Assembly: GCF_002575655.3 (NCBI RefSeq) | Contig: NC_053039.3 | Span: forward strand, 220,243,622 to 220,307,621 | DNA: 64,000 nucleotides | Reading direction: 5' to 3' | Origin: Aegilops tauschii subsp. strangulata | Lineage: Eukaryota > Streptophyta > Magnoliopsida > Poales > Poaceae | Shown here: in pieces, positions 10,607 through 21,875 of the stretch | How positions within the stretch are numbered: position 1 is the stretch's first letter | Layout: each line of letters starts with the position of its first letter | The notes under the pieces: generated by a model | The model's database searches: none | What the model was told of the DNA's origin: nothing | Seen by the model: the letters and a program-made list of their open reading frames with translations, nothing else | Made by a program: the position numbers and the translations under genes

Positions 10607-12096
10607 AGAGGTGCTGCGTTCAACGCATTCAAAGCATAAAGTCGTGCTTCAGCGTTTTGAACAAGCTGAGCATGGTAGGTTACTATCTCATCGGAAGGAT
10701 GTAGGAGGTGAACGACCTTGGTGGCGCAAATGATAGAGGCAGTATGCGCTTTCAACCATTCCATTCCCAGAATGAGGTCAATATTGGAAGACTCCAGAAT
10801 AATAGGAGAAACAAGGAATTCCAACCCTTCAATTTCAACGAGGACGTCACGACCAATCATGGTAGTTCGACATTGACCCGCAGGGGTGCGTACCACTATC
10901 GGAGTGTTCATGGGCTCGCATCGAATGTCGTGTGCGTATGCAAAATTTTCTGACATGAATGAATGCGATGCTCCTGAATCGAATAAAACAGAAGCTGGTA
11001 CTGAATTAACGAGAAGAGTACCCATCACAGTGGCAGGCTGGTCTTGAGCTTCATTCAGATCAACATGATTAGCCTGACCACGACCATAAGGTCTGGCATT
11101 GTTGTTATGGGGCTGATTGTTACAGCCAGTTGAAGGCAGAGCCAGCTGGCTCTTTCTCTGATTGCACTCTTTAGCAAGGTGGCCTGGGCGGCCACATCTG
11201 AAGCACAGACCATCATTGGGATCGGGAGCAGGAGCTTGGGATGGTACATCTCGAAGAGGCTGCCTCTGCGGTGGAGGAGGCAGACGAGGTGCAGCATAGG
11301 ACTGTCTTGGTGCGGGTGCAGTTGGACGATACATGCTGTGGGGGATCCATATCCGACGCTTCTACACGGACGGGCCCGAAGATGAGCCAGTGTCACGGCT
11401 GCGCCTGAGGGATCCCTGATGTTCCTACAGACCAGTTTCGACATGAATGGCCTTGTTCACCAATGTGGCGAAGTCGGCAAAGTCATGAACGAGCAGTGCT
11501 AGCTTGATATCAGGGTGAAGTCCATCACGAAAATTCTCTTGCTTACGATCATCAGTTGCAATGTCTTCTTCAGCATAACGTGACAAGTCCAGAAATTCCC
11601 GCTGATAAGCATCTACAGACTTGTTGCCTTGGGTGAGGTTGCGGAACTCTCGCTTCTTCTTGTCCATGATTCCCTGAGGAATGAAGCGGGCACGGAAGGC
11701 AGCTTGGAAATTCGGCCAAGTGATGACCGTTCCAGCAGGTAGGGTACGCCTGTGGCTGTCCCACCATTGAGCAGCAGGACCCTTGAGGAAGAAGGATGCG
11801 AAGGTGACATAGCTGGCAGGGGCAACACTAGCAGACTCCATTTCATACGTGATGTCGCGGAGCCAGTCATCAGCATCAAGGGGTTGAGTTGAGCTGCGGT
11901 AGATAGTTGGGTTGAGGCGCATGAATTCCTGCAGAGTTACTGGGGTTGGCTGTTGATTCATATTCGGACGAGGAAACTGAGCCATCATTCCTTCCATGAA
12001 CTGGCGGTTCAGCTCAAATTGTTGCATCATTCCGGCAAAGAATTCGGGCGGTGGTGGATCGTTGGCACCACGGCCACGACCAACGGGTCTAACCAT
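10607..12096 (-). pseudogene. gag-protease of element X (Tekay/Del-like Ty3), truncated and with two stop codons
   Basis: Minus-strand frame starting at ATG 12096 (MVRPVGRGRG). Order: a retrotransposon gag domain (FLKGPAAQWWDSHR, FRARFIPQG), a CCHC zinc knuckle (CFRCGRPGHLAKEC) that binds genomic RNA, then a retropepsin with active site VLFDSGASHSF and second motif LILGMEWL. The frame is broken only by TAG at 11427-11425 and TAG at 11364-11362. Both sit in the same frame and look like CAG-to-TAG changes. It stops at 10607 where D's LTR begins, so the reverse transcriptase, integrase and 3' LTR are deleted. Gag type, met-tRNA primer site and very long LTR fit the Tekay/Del chromovirus group. 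Its role in the living element is to build the particle and process it. Confidence 0.85.
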
Positions 12097-12501
12097 CCTG
12101 CTAACAAGTAACAGGGGGGTAGTTCAGCATTGAGCATTTGCAAAGACAAGGATCATTCATCATGAAACATGCATAAAGAAAGAGGTACGATGGATACCAC
12201 TTAGTAGTCAACACGACAGTGTGTGCACTACTCAAAATACTATTCTAAGGAATAGCTATGGCTTATCCAACTTTGGGGTGAATGTGGTCACGGGATCCTA
12301 ATGTTAGAGTTAGTAAATTCGTTTAACCCGAATGGAAGAGAGATCAGAGTCCCAGAGTATAGATGAGGAGTAAAAGATCCTAATACCACCCAATGGCGAC
12401 GTGGGCCCGTAAGCCACACAGCCAATGTTAGTAAAAGTTTTTCAGTGACTAGACTCAACTTCGGCCAAGTAGTTGGAAAGGGGGCTACCTACAGGTAGTC
12501 G

Positions 12502-12513
12502 ACTCTGATACCA
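12502..12513 (-). other. Primer-binding site of element X, initiator tRNA-Met type
   Basis: Minus strand TGGTATCAGAGT, 3 nt inside the LTR edge; the last base differs from the usual C. The leader between it and the gag ATG (12097-12501) has no frame of its own. Confidence 0.8.
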
Positions 12514-12516
12514 ACT

Positions 12517-15500
12517 TGTGACATCCTCGATTCAATCGTACACTAATCATACACGCAAATGTGTACGATCAAGATCGAGGACTCATGGGAAGATATCACA
12601 ACACAACTCTAGACACAAATAAAAATAATACAAGCTTTATATTACAAGCCATGGGCCTCGAGGGCTCGAATACATAAGCTCGAATACACAAGAGTCAGCG
12701 GAAGCAACAATATCTGAGTACAGACATAAGTTAGACAAGTTTGCCTTAAGAAGGCTAGCACAAAAGCAACATCGATCGAAAAGGCAAGGCCTCCTGCCTG
12801 GGTGCCTCCTAACTACTCCTAGTCGTCGTCGGCCTCCACGTAGTAGTAGGCATCAACGGTGGCATATGGCTCCTGGGCTCCGACATCTGGTTGCAGCAAC
12901 CGAAAAGAAGAAGAAAGGGGGAAAGGGGGGTAGCAAAGCAACCGTGAGTACTCATCCAAAGTACTCGCAAGCAAGGATCTACACTACATATGCATTATTA
13001 TCAAAGGAAGGCTGTATATGTGGACTGGGCTGCAGAAATGCCAGAATAGAGGGGAGAACCTAGTCCTATCGAAGACTAGCATCTTCTGAAAACCACCATC
13101 TTGCAGCAACAGGAGGGAGTAGAGTAGCATAAAGTAAAGTAGTAGTAGTGTTATCAACCTCGGCCAGAGATCCTTTCTCGACACCCTGCGAGAAAGCAAT
13201 CCCAGAGCCATACTATCCAGTTATCATCACAATCCATTACTCATCACAAGTATCTAGTTCTAGTTGTATCGATCGGGATACAACTCCAAGTGTCCGTTAC
13301 CGTAGGACAGGCTATCGATAGATATTTTCTTCCCTGGAGGGGTGCACCAACTTACCCACCACGCTCGATTAACTCCGGCCGGACACACTTTCCTGGGTCA
13401 TGCCCGGCCTCGGCCAAACAATACGCCGCAACCCGACCTAGGCTTAATAGAGAGGTCAAGCACGCCGGACTAAACCTATGCCCCCAGGGGTCATGGGCCA
13501 TCGCCCCGGGAACTCCTGCACGTTGCGTGGGCGGCCGGTGAGCAGGCCTAGCTACCTCCTTAAAAAAGGCGGGAGCTTACCAGTCCAACCCGGCGCGCGC
13601 CGCTCAGTCGCATGACGTCTATTAAGCTTCGGCTGATGCATACGACGCAGAACGCCCATACTATGCCCACGTGATGGTTAGTGCTATCAGGCCAGAGGCC
13701 CCTCGGATCAAATATCCAAATCGTAGTGGATTAGGAACGCGCGGTAACAAGCAGAGACTCACGAAAGATGTGACCCCGTCGCCCTGTCTCGAGGACTTGC
13801 GACAAGGGTTAGGAATGCCCGACCACACCTCATAATTATCTCGCGGGCACCTTCCAGGTCAACCCGACTCCTTATCACTCGCAATTATGCTCGCGCGGGT
13901 ACCCCTCAGGGTCGACCCGTCTTTAGTAACATGGTTCAGTGTAAAGTCATAGTAACCATAGTAACCGTGTGTCCAAACATCAAGGGGAAAACCCAAGGAA
14001 TCACCCCCGGTGAATTCCACTCGATGTAATCATCAAGGTGAACGTAAGAGGGACCACCCTCGAGGTTCACGCTTAAGGGGTTGCACGACAGAGTCGTATC
14101 GGAAGTGGTTAAGGCGGAATCACCCTCGATGACCACGACCGAATAACTACACTAGCGGGTTAACATCAGAAGTGCTGATGAGGCCTCACCCTCGGCACTC
14201 GATAGTATCCCAGTAGTGTTGAGCAACTAAGGGGAAGTGATGTGCGGTGTCGGGGCCTGGTCTTCGATCCCGTTGATCGGGTCTTCGATGATGAAGCAGG
14301 GGCAACAAGGACAAGGTGGGGGTCACTGGTGGATCACTAACCAACCTATACTAAGCAGTTTAGGATAAGTAGGTAGGTACCAATGAACAGGTTACAAAAG
14401 AGGCTATGCATCAGAATAGGAGCAAACAATAACAGTAGCAAAATCTAATGCAAGCATGAGAGAATGGAATGGGCGATATCGGGATGATCAAAGGGGGGGC
14501 TTGCCTGGTTGCTCTGGCAAGGAGGGGTCGTCGTCGACGTAGTCGATCACAGGGGCGGCATCAGTCTCGGGGTCTACCGGAGAGAAGAGGGGGAAGAAAT
14601 AGTAAATATAAAGCAGACAAAGCATCACAAAGCATAACATGGCAATATGCGGTGCCGGGTGTGACCTAACGTAAGGCTACACGATATAGGTGAAGGGGGA
14701 ATTCAACCGGGAATGTTTTCCCGGTTCCGGACCTGTGTCAGACATATGACCAGAGGGGGAATGTTCCATGTTCAGATAGTTAGAGGCATCTGACTGATGA
14801 ATGGACCATGTATTCGGATTCGTTGGATTTTTCTGAGCAACTTTCATATAGAAAACATTTTCATCCGAGTTACGGTTTATTTTCTATGAATTTTCAAAGA
14901 TTAAACCATTTTCTGGATTTATTTAAATTAACAGAAAAGATAAAATGACGTCAGCATGACGTGCTGATGACTTCAGCAGTCAACAGACTCGCTGACCAGG
15001 TCAAACTGACCAGTGGGTCCCACATGTCATAGACAGAGGGCTAACAGTGGGTTATTTTAATTGAACAGGGTGTTAATTGGCAGTTGGGCCCCACATGTCA
15101 GTGATTAATTAGCTAAACTAGTTACTTTTAATTATAAAATCATTTTAATTAGTTATTTAAGTGGTGGGGCCCACACGTTAGTGGCTGGGGCCTGCCCAGT
15201 CAGCACAGGTGACCAGGTCAACTGGTCAACAGGGGGCCAGGGGCCCCACTGGCAGTGACCCAGGGAGTGGCCCCAGGTGTGCCAGCTCAGCAGGCCGGCG
15301 GTTGAACGCCGGCGAGCACGAAAACGCGGCGGAGGGCGCTCGGCCTCGTCGGGATTCGTCTACAGGGGGCCTACACGGGCGCGGGCGGGCGCGTTCGAAT
15401 GGGGAGAGCCCGCGGCGTCGCGTGGTGAGGCCGGCCGGAGCTGGAGCTGCCGGAAACGGCGCCGGCGACGAGTGGAGGCGGTGGTGGCGTTCGGGACCTC

Positions 15501-16707
15501 GTCGGGATGGCGCTACGGTGGCTCAAATCGGACGCGGCTGGACTCGTTCGTCTACGGTCGATCTCGCGCATCCAACGGTGGTGGTCGCGGGGGCTGGAGT
15601 TGACCGGAGCAGGGCGCAGCGTCGACGATAGCGGCGGCCGGAACTCGGCTCGATGCGGGTCAGCAACGGTAGCTCGTTTGCGGACAAACTAAACGGCCAA
15701 GGGACCTCTACATGCGCGTGCGACGGCGATGGACTACTGTGCGTGGCCATTTGGTCACCGGGAGGTGGGCGGCGACGAGCGTCCACGGCGGAGGGCTCGG
15801 CCACAGCGGGGATGGCGACTACGAGGTACGGTCATCGACGAGAAGGGCGAGGGGAAGAAGGCAGGGGCTCACCTTGACCTGCATGTGAGCAAAGCGGGCT
15901 TGGGGGAGAGCTCGCCGGAGCGAATCGCCGACGGAGTCTGCCGGGCCAAGGAGGAAGAAGACGGCGATGCGGGCGCTCCGTTGCTCCCTGGCTCCAGGCG
16001 CTTGGCGTAGGCGTCGTAGACTACGCCGACGGAGAGTATGGACAGGGAGGCGCGGTGCGGGGAAGAAGGTGGCCGTGGCTATGGCGCGACCATGGCGTCG
16101 ACGGCGCTCGGGTGAGGTGAGTGGCCGAGACAGAGAGGGGGGAGAGCGGGGTGGACCTGGGAGGCGAGACAGGTGAGTGGAGGTAGGTGGGGAGGAGGCC
16201 GAGGCGTCGAGGGGAGGGGTCGACCTTATCCTCTCCGGGGAGTCGCCGTCGAGGCGGTCCGGCGGGGCTCGCCCCTGTTGTGACCCCGGTCGGGGGAACA
16301 GGGGGAGAAGGCGACCCGGGGAGGGGCTGGGCCGGACCAGCTGGAATGGGCCGAGGCTCGGGCCAGGCACTGTGCACTTGGCCCAATGCATAGTGGCCTG
16401 TGCTCTTTCTCTTTTTTTTTAACTTTTGCTTTTTCTTTTAACAACTTTCTGTTATAGCTATTTTAGGCCATTTAGGCACTTTGCAAAAATGTTGGTTCAC
16501 CACCAATATTATCGGAAGAATACTTTCAACATGATGAACATTTTAGTTTTCATGTTTGAGCATTTTGAATTTCACTCATAATTTGAAATTGAATTCAACT
16601 GGAATCAGAAAAAGAGAGAGGAGAAAATGATGATCAAACACTTGTTTAGCAAAATGATTAACTTAACCCCAGGGGTTACTGTAGCATCATTACACCGGGG
16701 TGTTACA
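12517..16707 (-). repeat. 5' LTR of element X, 4.2 kb
   Basis: On the minus strand it runs from TGTAACACCCCGG (16707) to GATGTCACA (12517), 4,191 bp. It matches Y's LTR (58413-62691) along most of its length. It contains a GC-rich block (about 15200-16400), an AT-rich block and two small conserved exons described separately. Many overlapping GC-rich frames here (15209-16422, both strands) are not conserved between X and Y and are not counted as genes. Its outer edge at 16707 abuts position 16708 inside element C's LTR, so X was inserted there. Confidence 0.85.
12819..14573 (-). CDS. Candidate spliced small ORF inside the LTR of element X
   Basis: Two exons, 14573-14505 (69 nt) and 12886-12819 (68 nt), separated by a possible intron with a GC donor (CAG/GCAAGC) and an AG acceptor (CAACCAG). 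The first exon is preceded by AG and reads PETDAAPVIDYVDDDPSLP. It ends in phase 1, and the second exon opens in the complementary phase (DVGAQEPYATVDAYYYVEAD) and ends at TAG. Y has the same two exons at 60664-60732 and 62323-62396 with the same phases and mostly conservative differences. X stops two codons early through a CAG-to-TAG change. The start of the protein is not identified; there could be an upstream exon with donor at 15872-15871. The second exon also has an open frame from its ATG, so the reading frame is not certain. Function unknown. Confidence 0.4.
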
Positions 16708-17061
16708 AGGTAATACCCTACTTCCTGCTTGATTGATCTTGATGATATGAGTATTACAAGAGTTGATCTACCACGAGATCGTAGAGGCTAAACCCTAGAA
16801 GCTAGCCTATGGTATGATTGTTGTTGTCCTACGGACTAAACCCTCCGGTTTATATAGACACCGGAGGGGGCTAGGGTTACACAGAGTCGGTTACAAGGGA
16901 TGAGATCTACATATCCGTATTGCCAAGCTTGCCTTCCACGCCAAGGAGAGTCCCATCCGGACACGGGACGAGGTCTTCAATCTTGTATCTTCATAGCCCA
17001 ACAGTCCGGCCAACGGATATAGTCCGGCTGTCCGAGGACCCCCTAATCCAGGACTCCCTCA
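16708..17061 (-). repeat. 3' LTR of element C (116 bp missing)
   Basis: 354 bp matching 25370-25723. By eye only six positions differ, all transitions, several at CG or CNG sites. The missing outer 116 bp were lost in the deletion that also removed the 3' half of X. Confidence 0.9.
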
Positions 17062-17616
17062 GTAGCCCCTGAACTAGGCTTCAATGACGATGAGTCCGGC
17101 GCGCAGATTTGTCTTCGGCATTGCAAGGCAGGTTCTCACTCCGAGTACTCCATAGAAGATCTCGAACACAAGGATAGTGTCCGGCTCTACAAAACAGATT
17201 CCACGTACCACCGTAGAGAGAATAATATTCCCACAAATCTAATCTGCTGACGCATTTTGCAGCATGACATCACACCACGGCCCGGTCATTATTCGAACCG
17301 TTTTTCACAACCAGCCATTGCACATATCGCGAGGCGGTTTCCTTGGCACGTCTTGTCGAAGCAGAGATCGTGTCCCCTTATCACGGGATTCTCATCAATA
17401 CGGGTGTGGGTAACCCAACCGCGCCATCAATTACGACGCTTGGGGAATAAGCGATTTTACCAGGTGAGTGGGGAGGCGCATCGCCTCTTCCACCCTTATA
17501 AAGGGACAAGGATTCACTCTTTTCACCCACGCCTTCTTCCTCCTTGCTCATCCATTCTTGCGCACTCGAGCTCCAGCGCCCAAGTTCACGTTTTTTCTCC
17601 TCAAACCACTCCAAGC
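17062..17616 (+). promoter_or_regulatory. Probable promoter and 5' UTR of the antisense gene in C
   Basis: 555 bp between the LTR edge and the antisense ATG. A TATA box, TATAAAG at 17497-17503, lies 120 bp before the ATG and is followed by a C/T-rich leader. In D the antisense ATG is also exactly 555 bp from the LTR and has TATAAG 113 bp upstream. An open frame begins earlier (17257) but nothing supports its translation. Confidence 0.55.
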
Positions 17617-20600
17617 ATGTCCGGAGCGGGAGGCAAGTGGATGGTCTCCTCCATCACGGAGGAGAACATCACAAAGCTACGGGGAGCCGGATATCTAGCC
17701 GCGGATATCGCACACCGGCTTCCAGATGCGGGGCAGATCATCCCTACGCCAGAGCCCCATGAGAGGGTGGTTTTCCTTACCCACTTCGTCTCTGGACTGG
17801 GATATCCCCTCCACCCGTTTGTCCGCGGGCTCATGTTCTACTATGGGCTGGATTTTCACGATCTGGCCCCCAATTTCATCCTCAACATCTCGGCGTTTAT
17901 CGTCCTGTGCGAGGCCTTCCTCCGCACCAGGCCCCACTTCGGCCTATGGCTGAAGACCTTCAATGTTAAACCGAAGGTGGTGGTTGGTCAGCAAGCGGAG
18001 TGCGGAGGCGCCATGGTGGGCAAAATGCCTAACGTCACCTGGCTCGAAGGCTCCTATGTGGAGACCATAAAGGGGTGGCAATCGGGGTGGTTCTACATCA
18101 CCGAGCCGCGCGACACCAACTGGGTGGCGGCCCCCGAATTCTGATCCGGAATCCCCATGCGGCTCACCTCCTGGAAAGAGAAGGGCCTGTCCTGGGGTTC
18201 ATCGGTGGAGCCGACCGGACTCCAGAAATGCATCAGAAACATGATGAGCAAGAAAATCAAGCTTCTCAACGTGGTCCAGGTCATGCTCTTCCGCCGGATT
18301 CTCCCGTGTCAATGACGGGCATTCAATTTGTGGGAGTTTGACCTGGCCGAGCACCAGACGCTGCAAGAGCTCTTCCACACGATGCACAAGGATGTCTGGA
18401 AGGTGCTGTTCAAGGGCACCGAGGTACCTCCTCCCCTTACCGAGGACCGCAGACTCAGCGCAAAGCGTCCTGCCAATCCGGTGAGTTTTTCATATCTCAT
18501 AGGATGTTTATTTTCCCCAGTTTAATCATGTGCAGGATCTAAGCCTCCATGCCATTTAACAGGACTGGGTAGAGACAGCGGAGCAGATCGATTGCCCAGC
18601 CCCCCTGCCTGAAGATCCTGCAGATGCTCTCCTAACGAAGATGCTGGTTAAGGCGCCTTACGAGGTGCCGGTGAAGAAGGCCAAGAAGAAGGCCACGGGA
18701 ACCCGAAAGGGTCTCCGGTGCAAGGTTATATCGGACTCATTGTCCGAAAACTCCGAGGCGCACTCCTCCCACAAAAACGAGGAGGAGGACGAGGAAAGTT
18801 CTCTCGGGGGGACAAGAAAAGGAAGGCCGCCCCAACCAGGGAGGCCGAAGGGTCCAAGAAGGGAAGGACCCTCCTCCCGGACTGCTCCACGACGGCCGCC
18901 TACAGCGACGACGAGTGGTTGCCCAGGGACAAGCCCCTGGCGAAGTCGTAAGTATCCGGATTCCATAGTAATTCATGGTATGTTTTATTGCACTGCTTCT
19001 CATCACGCCGAACATGATTATGCAGTCCATCCCGAGCCCATATCGACGTATCTTCGTCGGATGGTTCTTTGGACCCGTCGGATATGAATAGCGATTCACT
19101 TCCGACCGCCTCCACCCCTCGCCCTACGGACAACGTCGAGGTGTTGTCTCAAAGGGCACCGAGCCGAGGGGAGGTAGTCCTGGAGGCGCCTCAAGGCGAC
19201 GTTTCAGACCCTGGGCGCAAGGGGAGCAAGACTCTCATGGGCTCCGAATTCGGCCCCCAGCCGAACACTGCGCCGGAACCTCCAGTGGTTCCGGACTCTG
19301 TCAGGCGACCCCCCGTTAAGAGGGGCAAGCCGCCTGTGCCGGTGGCCTCTGTCCATCTAGAGGCATCGGACAACTTCCTGGAAGCGCTTCGCGGCGCTTC
19401 CATTGACGAAGAACACCGCACTATCATGAGTGCGGTGGTCAAGAAGGTTCAGTCCACCAAGAGCGGACTGACTGAAGCCTGTGCCAGCCTCCTAACAGGC
19501 TTTAAGGTAAGTAACCAAATTATAAGAGAATATTACCGCATAGACACTAACCCCTGATGCTCTGTTTGGCGTTTGCGAAGAAAGGCCGAATAGAGGATCA
19601 AATAATAACCGCAGGAGTCTAATCGAAATATGTCTATGTGCATATGCAGGCTTCACTGCTAGCCGCTGCCGCACGTACTGCGGAGGTCGCCGCACTGAAG
19701 CGGGACCTTGAGCGGTCCAAGGAAGAGCTCGGCCTTGCCAAAAGGCAGCTCGAAGAGAACAAAGGTAAGTTATACCCCGTCTGTATGTTGATAAGAAAAA
19801 ACAAGGGTGGTTGCTTAGATCATAGGATCGTCATGAATTTTACCAGGGGCCACGACCGAAGTGGCGACCCTGAAGAAGGCGCTGTCTGAGGCCGAGGACA
19901 AGGCGGCCAAGGAGCGCATTGAGCAGGAAAAGCAAGAGGCCCGGGTGGGCGAGGTGCAGCAAGAGCTCCAGGCTCTCGTCAAGAAACACGAGTCCTTGGA
20001 GCTTGACTCTAAGACGCGAGAGTCCGAGCTTGCGAAGGCCCTCGAAAGCGCACAGCATGCCAAGGCCGAAGCCCAAAAGGCCCTCCAGGAAATTGAGGCG
20101 GTTAAGAAGATAGCGACAGGTAAGGCATTCAGTATGCAAAGCAAGCATGTGAGAGAAAATTTCCTTTTACTTACCCGAGTTCGGAGCTCTCCAGGAGCGT
20201 TTGCAGATCTACCCCGCAGTGTATCAGATGCCGTGGAATTCTACCAGGCCGAGGAGGGGAGCTCAACGGAGAAGTTATTCTGGTCTCAGTATACTGGGAC
20301 CGAACACCCTATGCCCTTGAGCGACCAGCTGAAGCAACTGGTCGAGCTCCACAAGGCGGCCGAACATGCCATGAAGGGTCTTATAGTCTGGATGTGGCCT
20401 GGCGATCCCCTGCCTGATAGCTACTTCGGCCTGGTGAGGCCGCTTGTGAATGCCTGCCCGCGGCTTGACGTCATAAAGCGGTATGTCTGCATCGAGGGCG
20501 CGCGCAGGGCTTTTGCCCGAGCAAAGGTGCACTGGGCGAAGCTGGACGCCGAGAAGCTGGTGAAGGAGGGGCCGCCAGAAGGCAAGGAGCATCGCCACCC

Positions 20601-20679
20601 CGAGATGTATCATAACAGTGTCCTGAAGGGTTCTCGCCTTGTGGCGGAGGAATGTACTAAGGATGTAATATTCGAATGA
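17617..20679 (+). pseudogene. Antisense five-exon gene of element C, 'putative gypsy-type transposon' (Transposase_28-like) protein
   Basis: Exons 17617-18480, 18563-18947, 19026-19506, 19650-19764 and 19847-20679, with GT-AG introns of 78-143 bp and matching phases, coding about 890 residues. Exon 1 carries the domain annotated in plants as putative gypsy-type transposon: RVVFLTHFVSGLGYPLHPFV, then LDFHDLAPN, then a FxxLCEAFLRTRPHFGLW-type block. Exon 2 is Lys- and Glu-rich and nuclear-signal-like (KKAKKKATGTRKG). Exons 4-5 form a long Glu/Lys/Ala coiled coil, followed by a conserved C-terminal region ending KDVIFE. Defects: TGA at 18142-18144 and 18313-18315 (both CGA-type) and a one-base shift near 18,800. 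It runs opposite to gag and converges on it. The biochemical role of this family is not known; despite the label, no DDE or reverse-transcriptase motif is visible. Confidence 0.8.
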
Positions 20680-21875
20680 ATGTACTCATGCGATCCTGTA
20701 GTATGAAACGAGTTCATTTGTGCTATGCAACGCTTGTGAATTTAAAATATTACCTTCTGTGCGGCCGTTTATAAAATCTGAGAGTTGGCCAGTCGTCGGC
20801 TTCTACCCCCATGTAACTAGTACTGAGGTGTTCGGGATAAACCTGAGCACTCTTTATCCCAATTTTGGGTCCTTCGAGGGAGGTGTTCAGCACAACAAAC
20901 TAGGCAATCGGACTATAAGGCTTTATCACTCTCACTTAGCCATAGAAGTCTACAATTTTAAATTTTGGCGAAGCCCCTAGTATTCGAAATGCCGAATTTT
21001 GGACGCTATATACGCCTAAGTCGGGCAAGGCCGACTCCTCGCCCGAAGCGGAAAAAGTCTTTAAGGACTTGAGACCTCTCGAACAGCGACCAGCTCTCGC
21101 ATTATCATGACAGTCAGTTTTCGGCTTTCTCTACTGAGGTGCTCGTCCGGAAGAACCGGGACACAATCGCAGTAGTTCTCCCAGCGCTACCTTAGCTGAT
21201 ATTGCGGAACGTAAGGTACCAAAACATGGGAGCCAGGCAAACCCAAGTATTGACCCAAGACATGATTCGGAGCTGATGCATATAATGCTATAAGTTTGGG
21301 GTGCCGCACTGTCGAAAGTGTTCGAACTTCTCACGCCGTATTATCGGGTATACTGAAGCCCCTGGCGTACTGGTCGTACCAGAATGTACGGGTGCAAGTT
21401 GTCATAAATAAATAGACAAGAAAAAATAAGGGTAATGCAATTATAGACTAATGCTATACATTGTTATTAAATAATACGTCGAAGCGTACTGATACAAGTA
21501 GTGCGATAAGCAAAAAATAGGATTATTTGACATGTCCTATCCAAGGGTAAGCTGCGTATAGGTATTAAAATTGGGTACTTTGATTGTTATCAGAGACCAC
21601 CTGGGGATTCCCTTGTACGTCTTAGCTTCTTGCCTCCTTGGTTGTTCCTTCCCGTAATGTGTCCAGCAATCAGACTGTCGGAAAGGGCTTCCAGAGAGTA
21701 AGGTCCTGAAAGAGAGGAAATGATAAAGGTATACAACCCCTGGGGCGGTTGAGCCGCATTGTGGGACGTGCCCTGGTCGTGCCCCCGCCTATGCCCATGG
21801 TATTTTTAGTACATAATTATGTACGCGCGACACAGATTTCGTCGCTTGACTGGGACTAGGACGGGGGCCGAATTG
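20680..21875. other. Spacer between converging gag and antisense gene in C
   Basis: 1,196 bp without a supported reading frame, holding the 3' ends of two converging transcription units. The equivalent spacer in D is 1,243 bp (28894-30136). Confidence 0.6.

Noticed and set aside
15209..16422. Several long GC-rich open frames on both strands
   Set aside because: They lie in X's LTR, overlap on both strands because stop codons are rare in GC-rich DNA, and are not conserved in Y.
17257..17616. Upstream extension of the antisense frame in C
   Set aside because: Open by chance; the equivalent region in D is not open, and the TATA box lies inside it.
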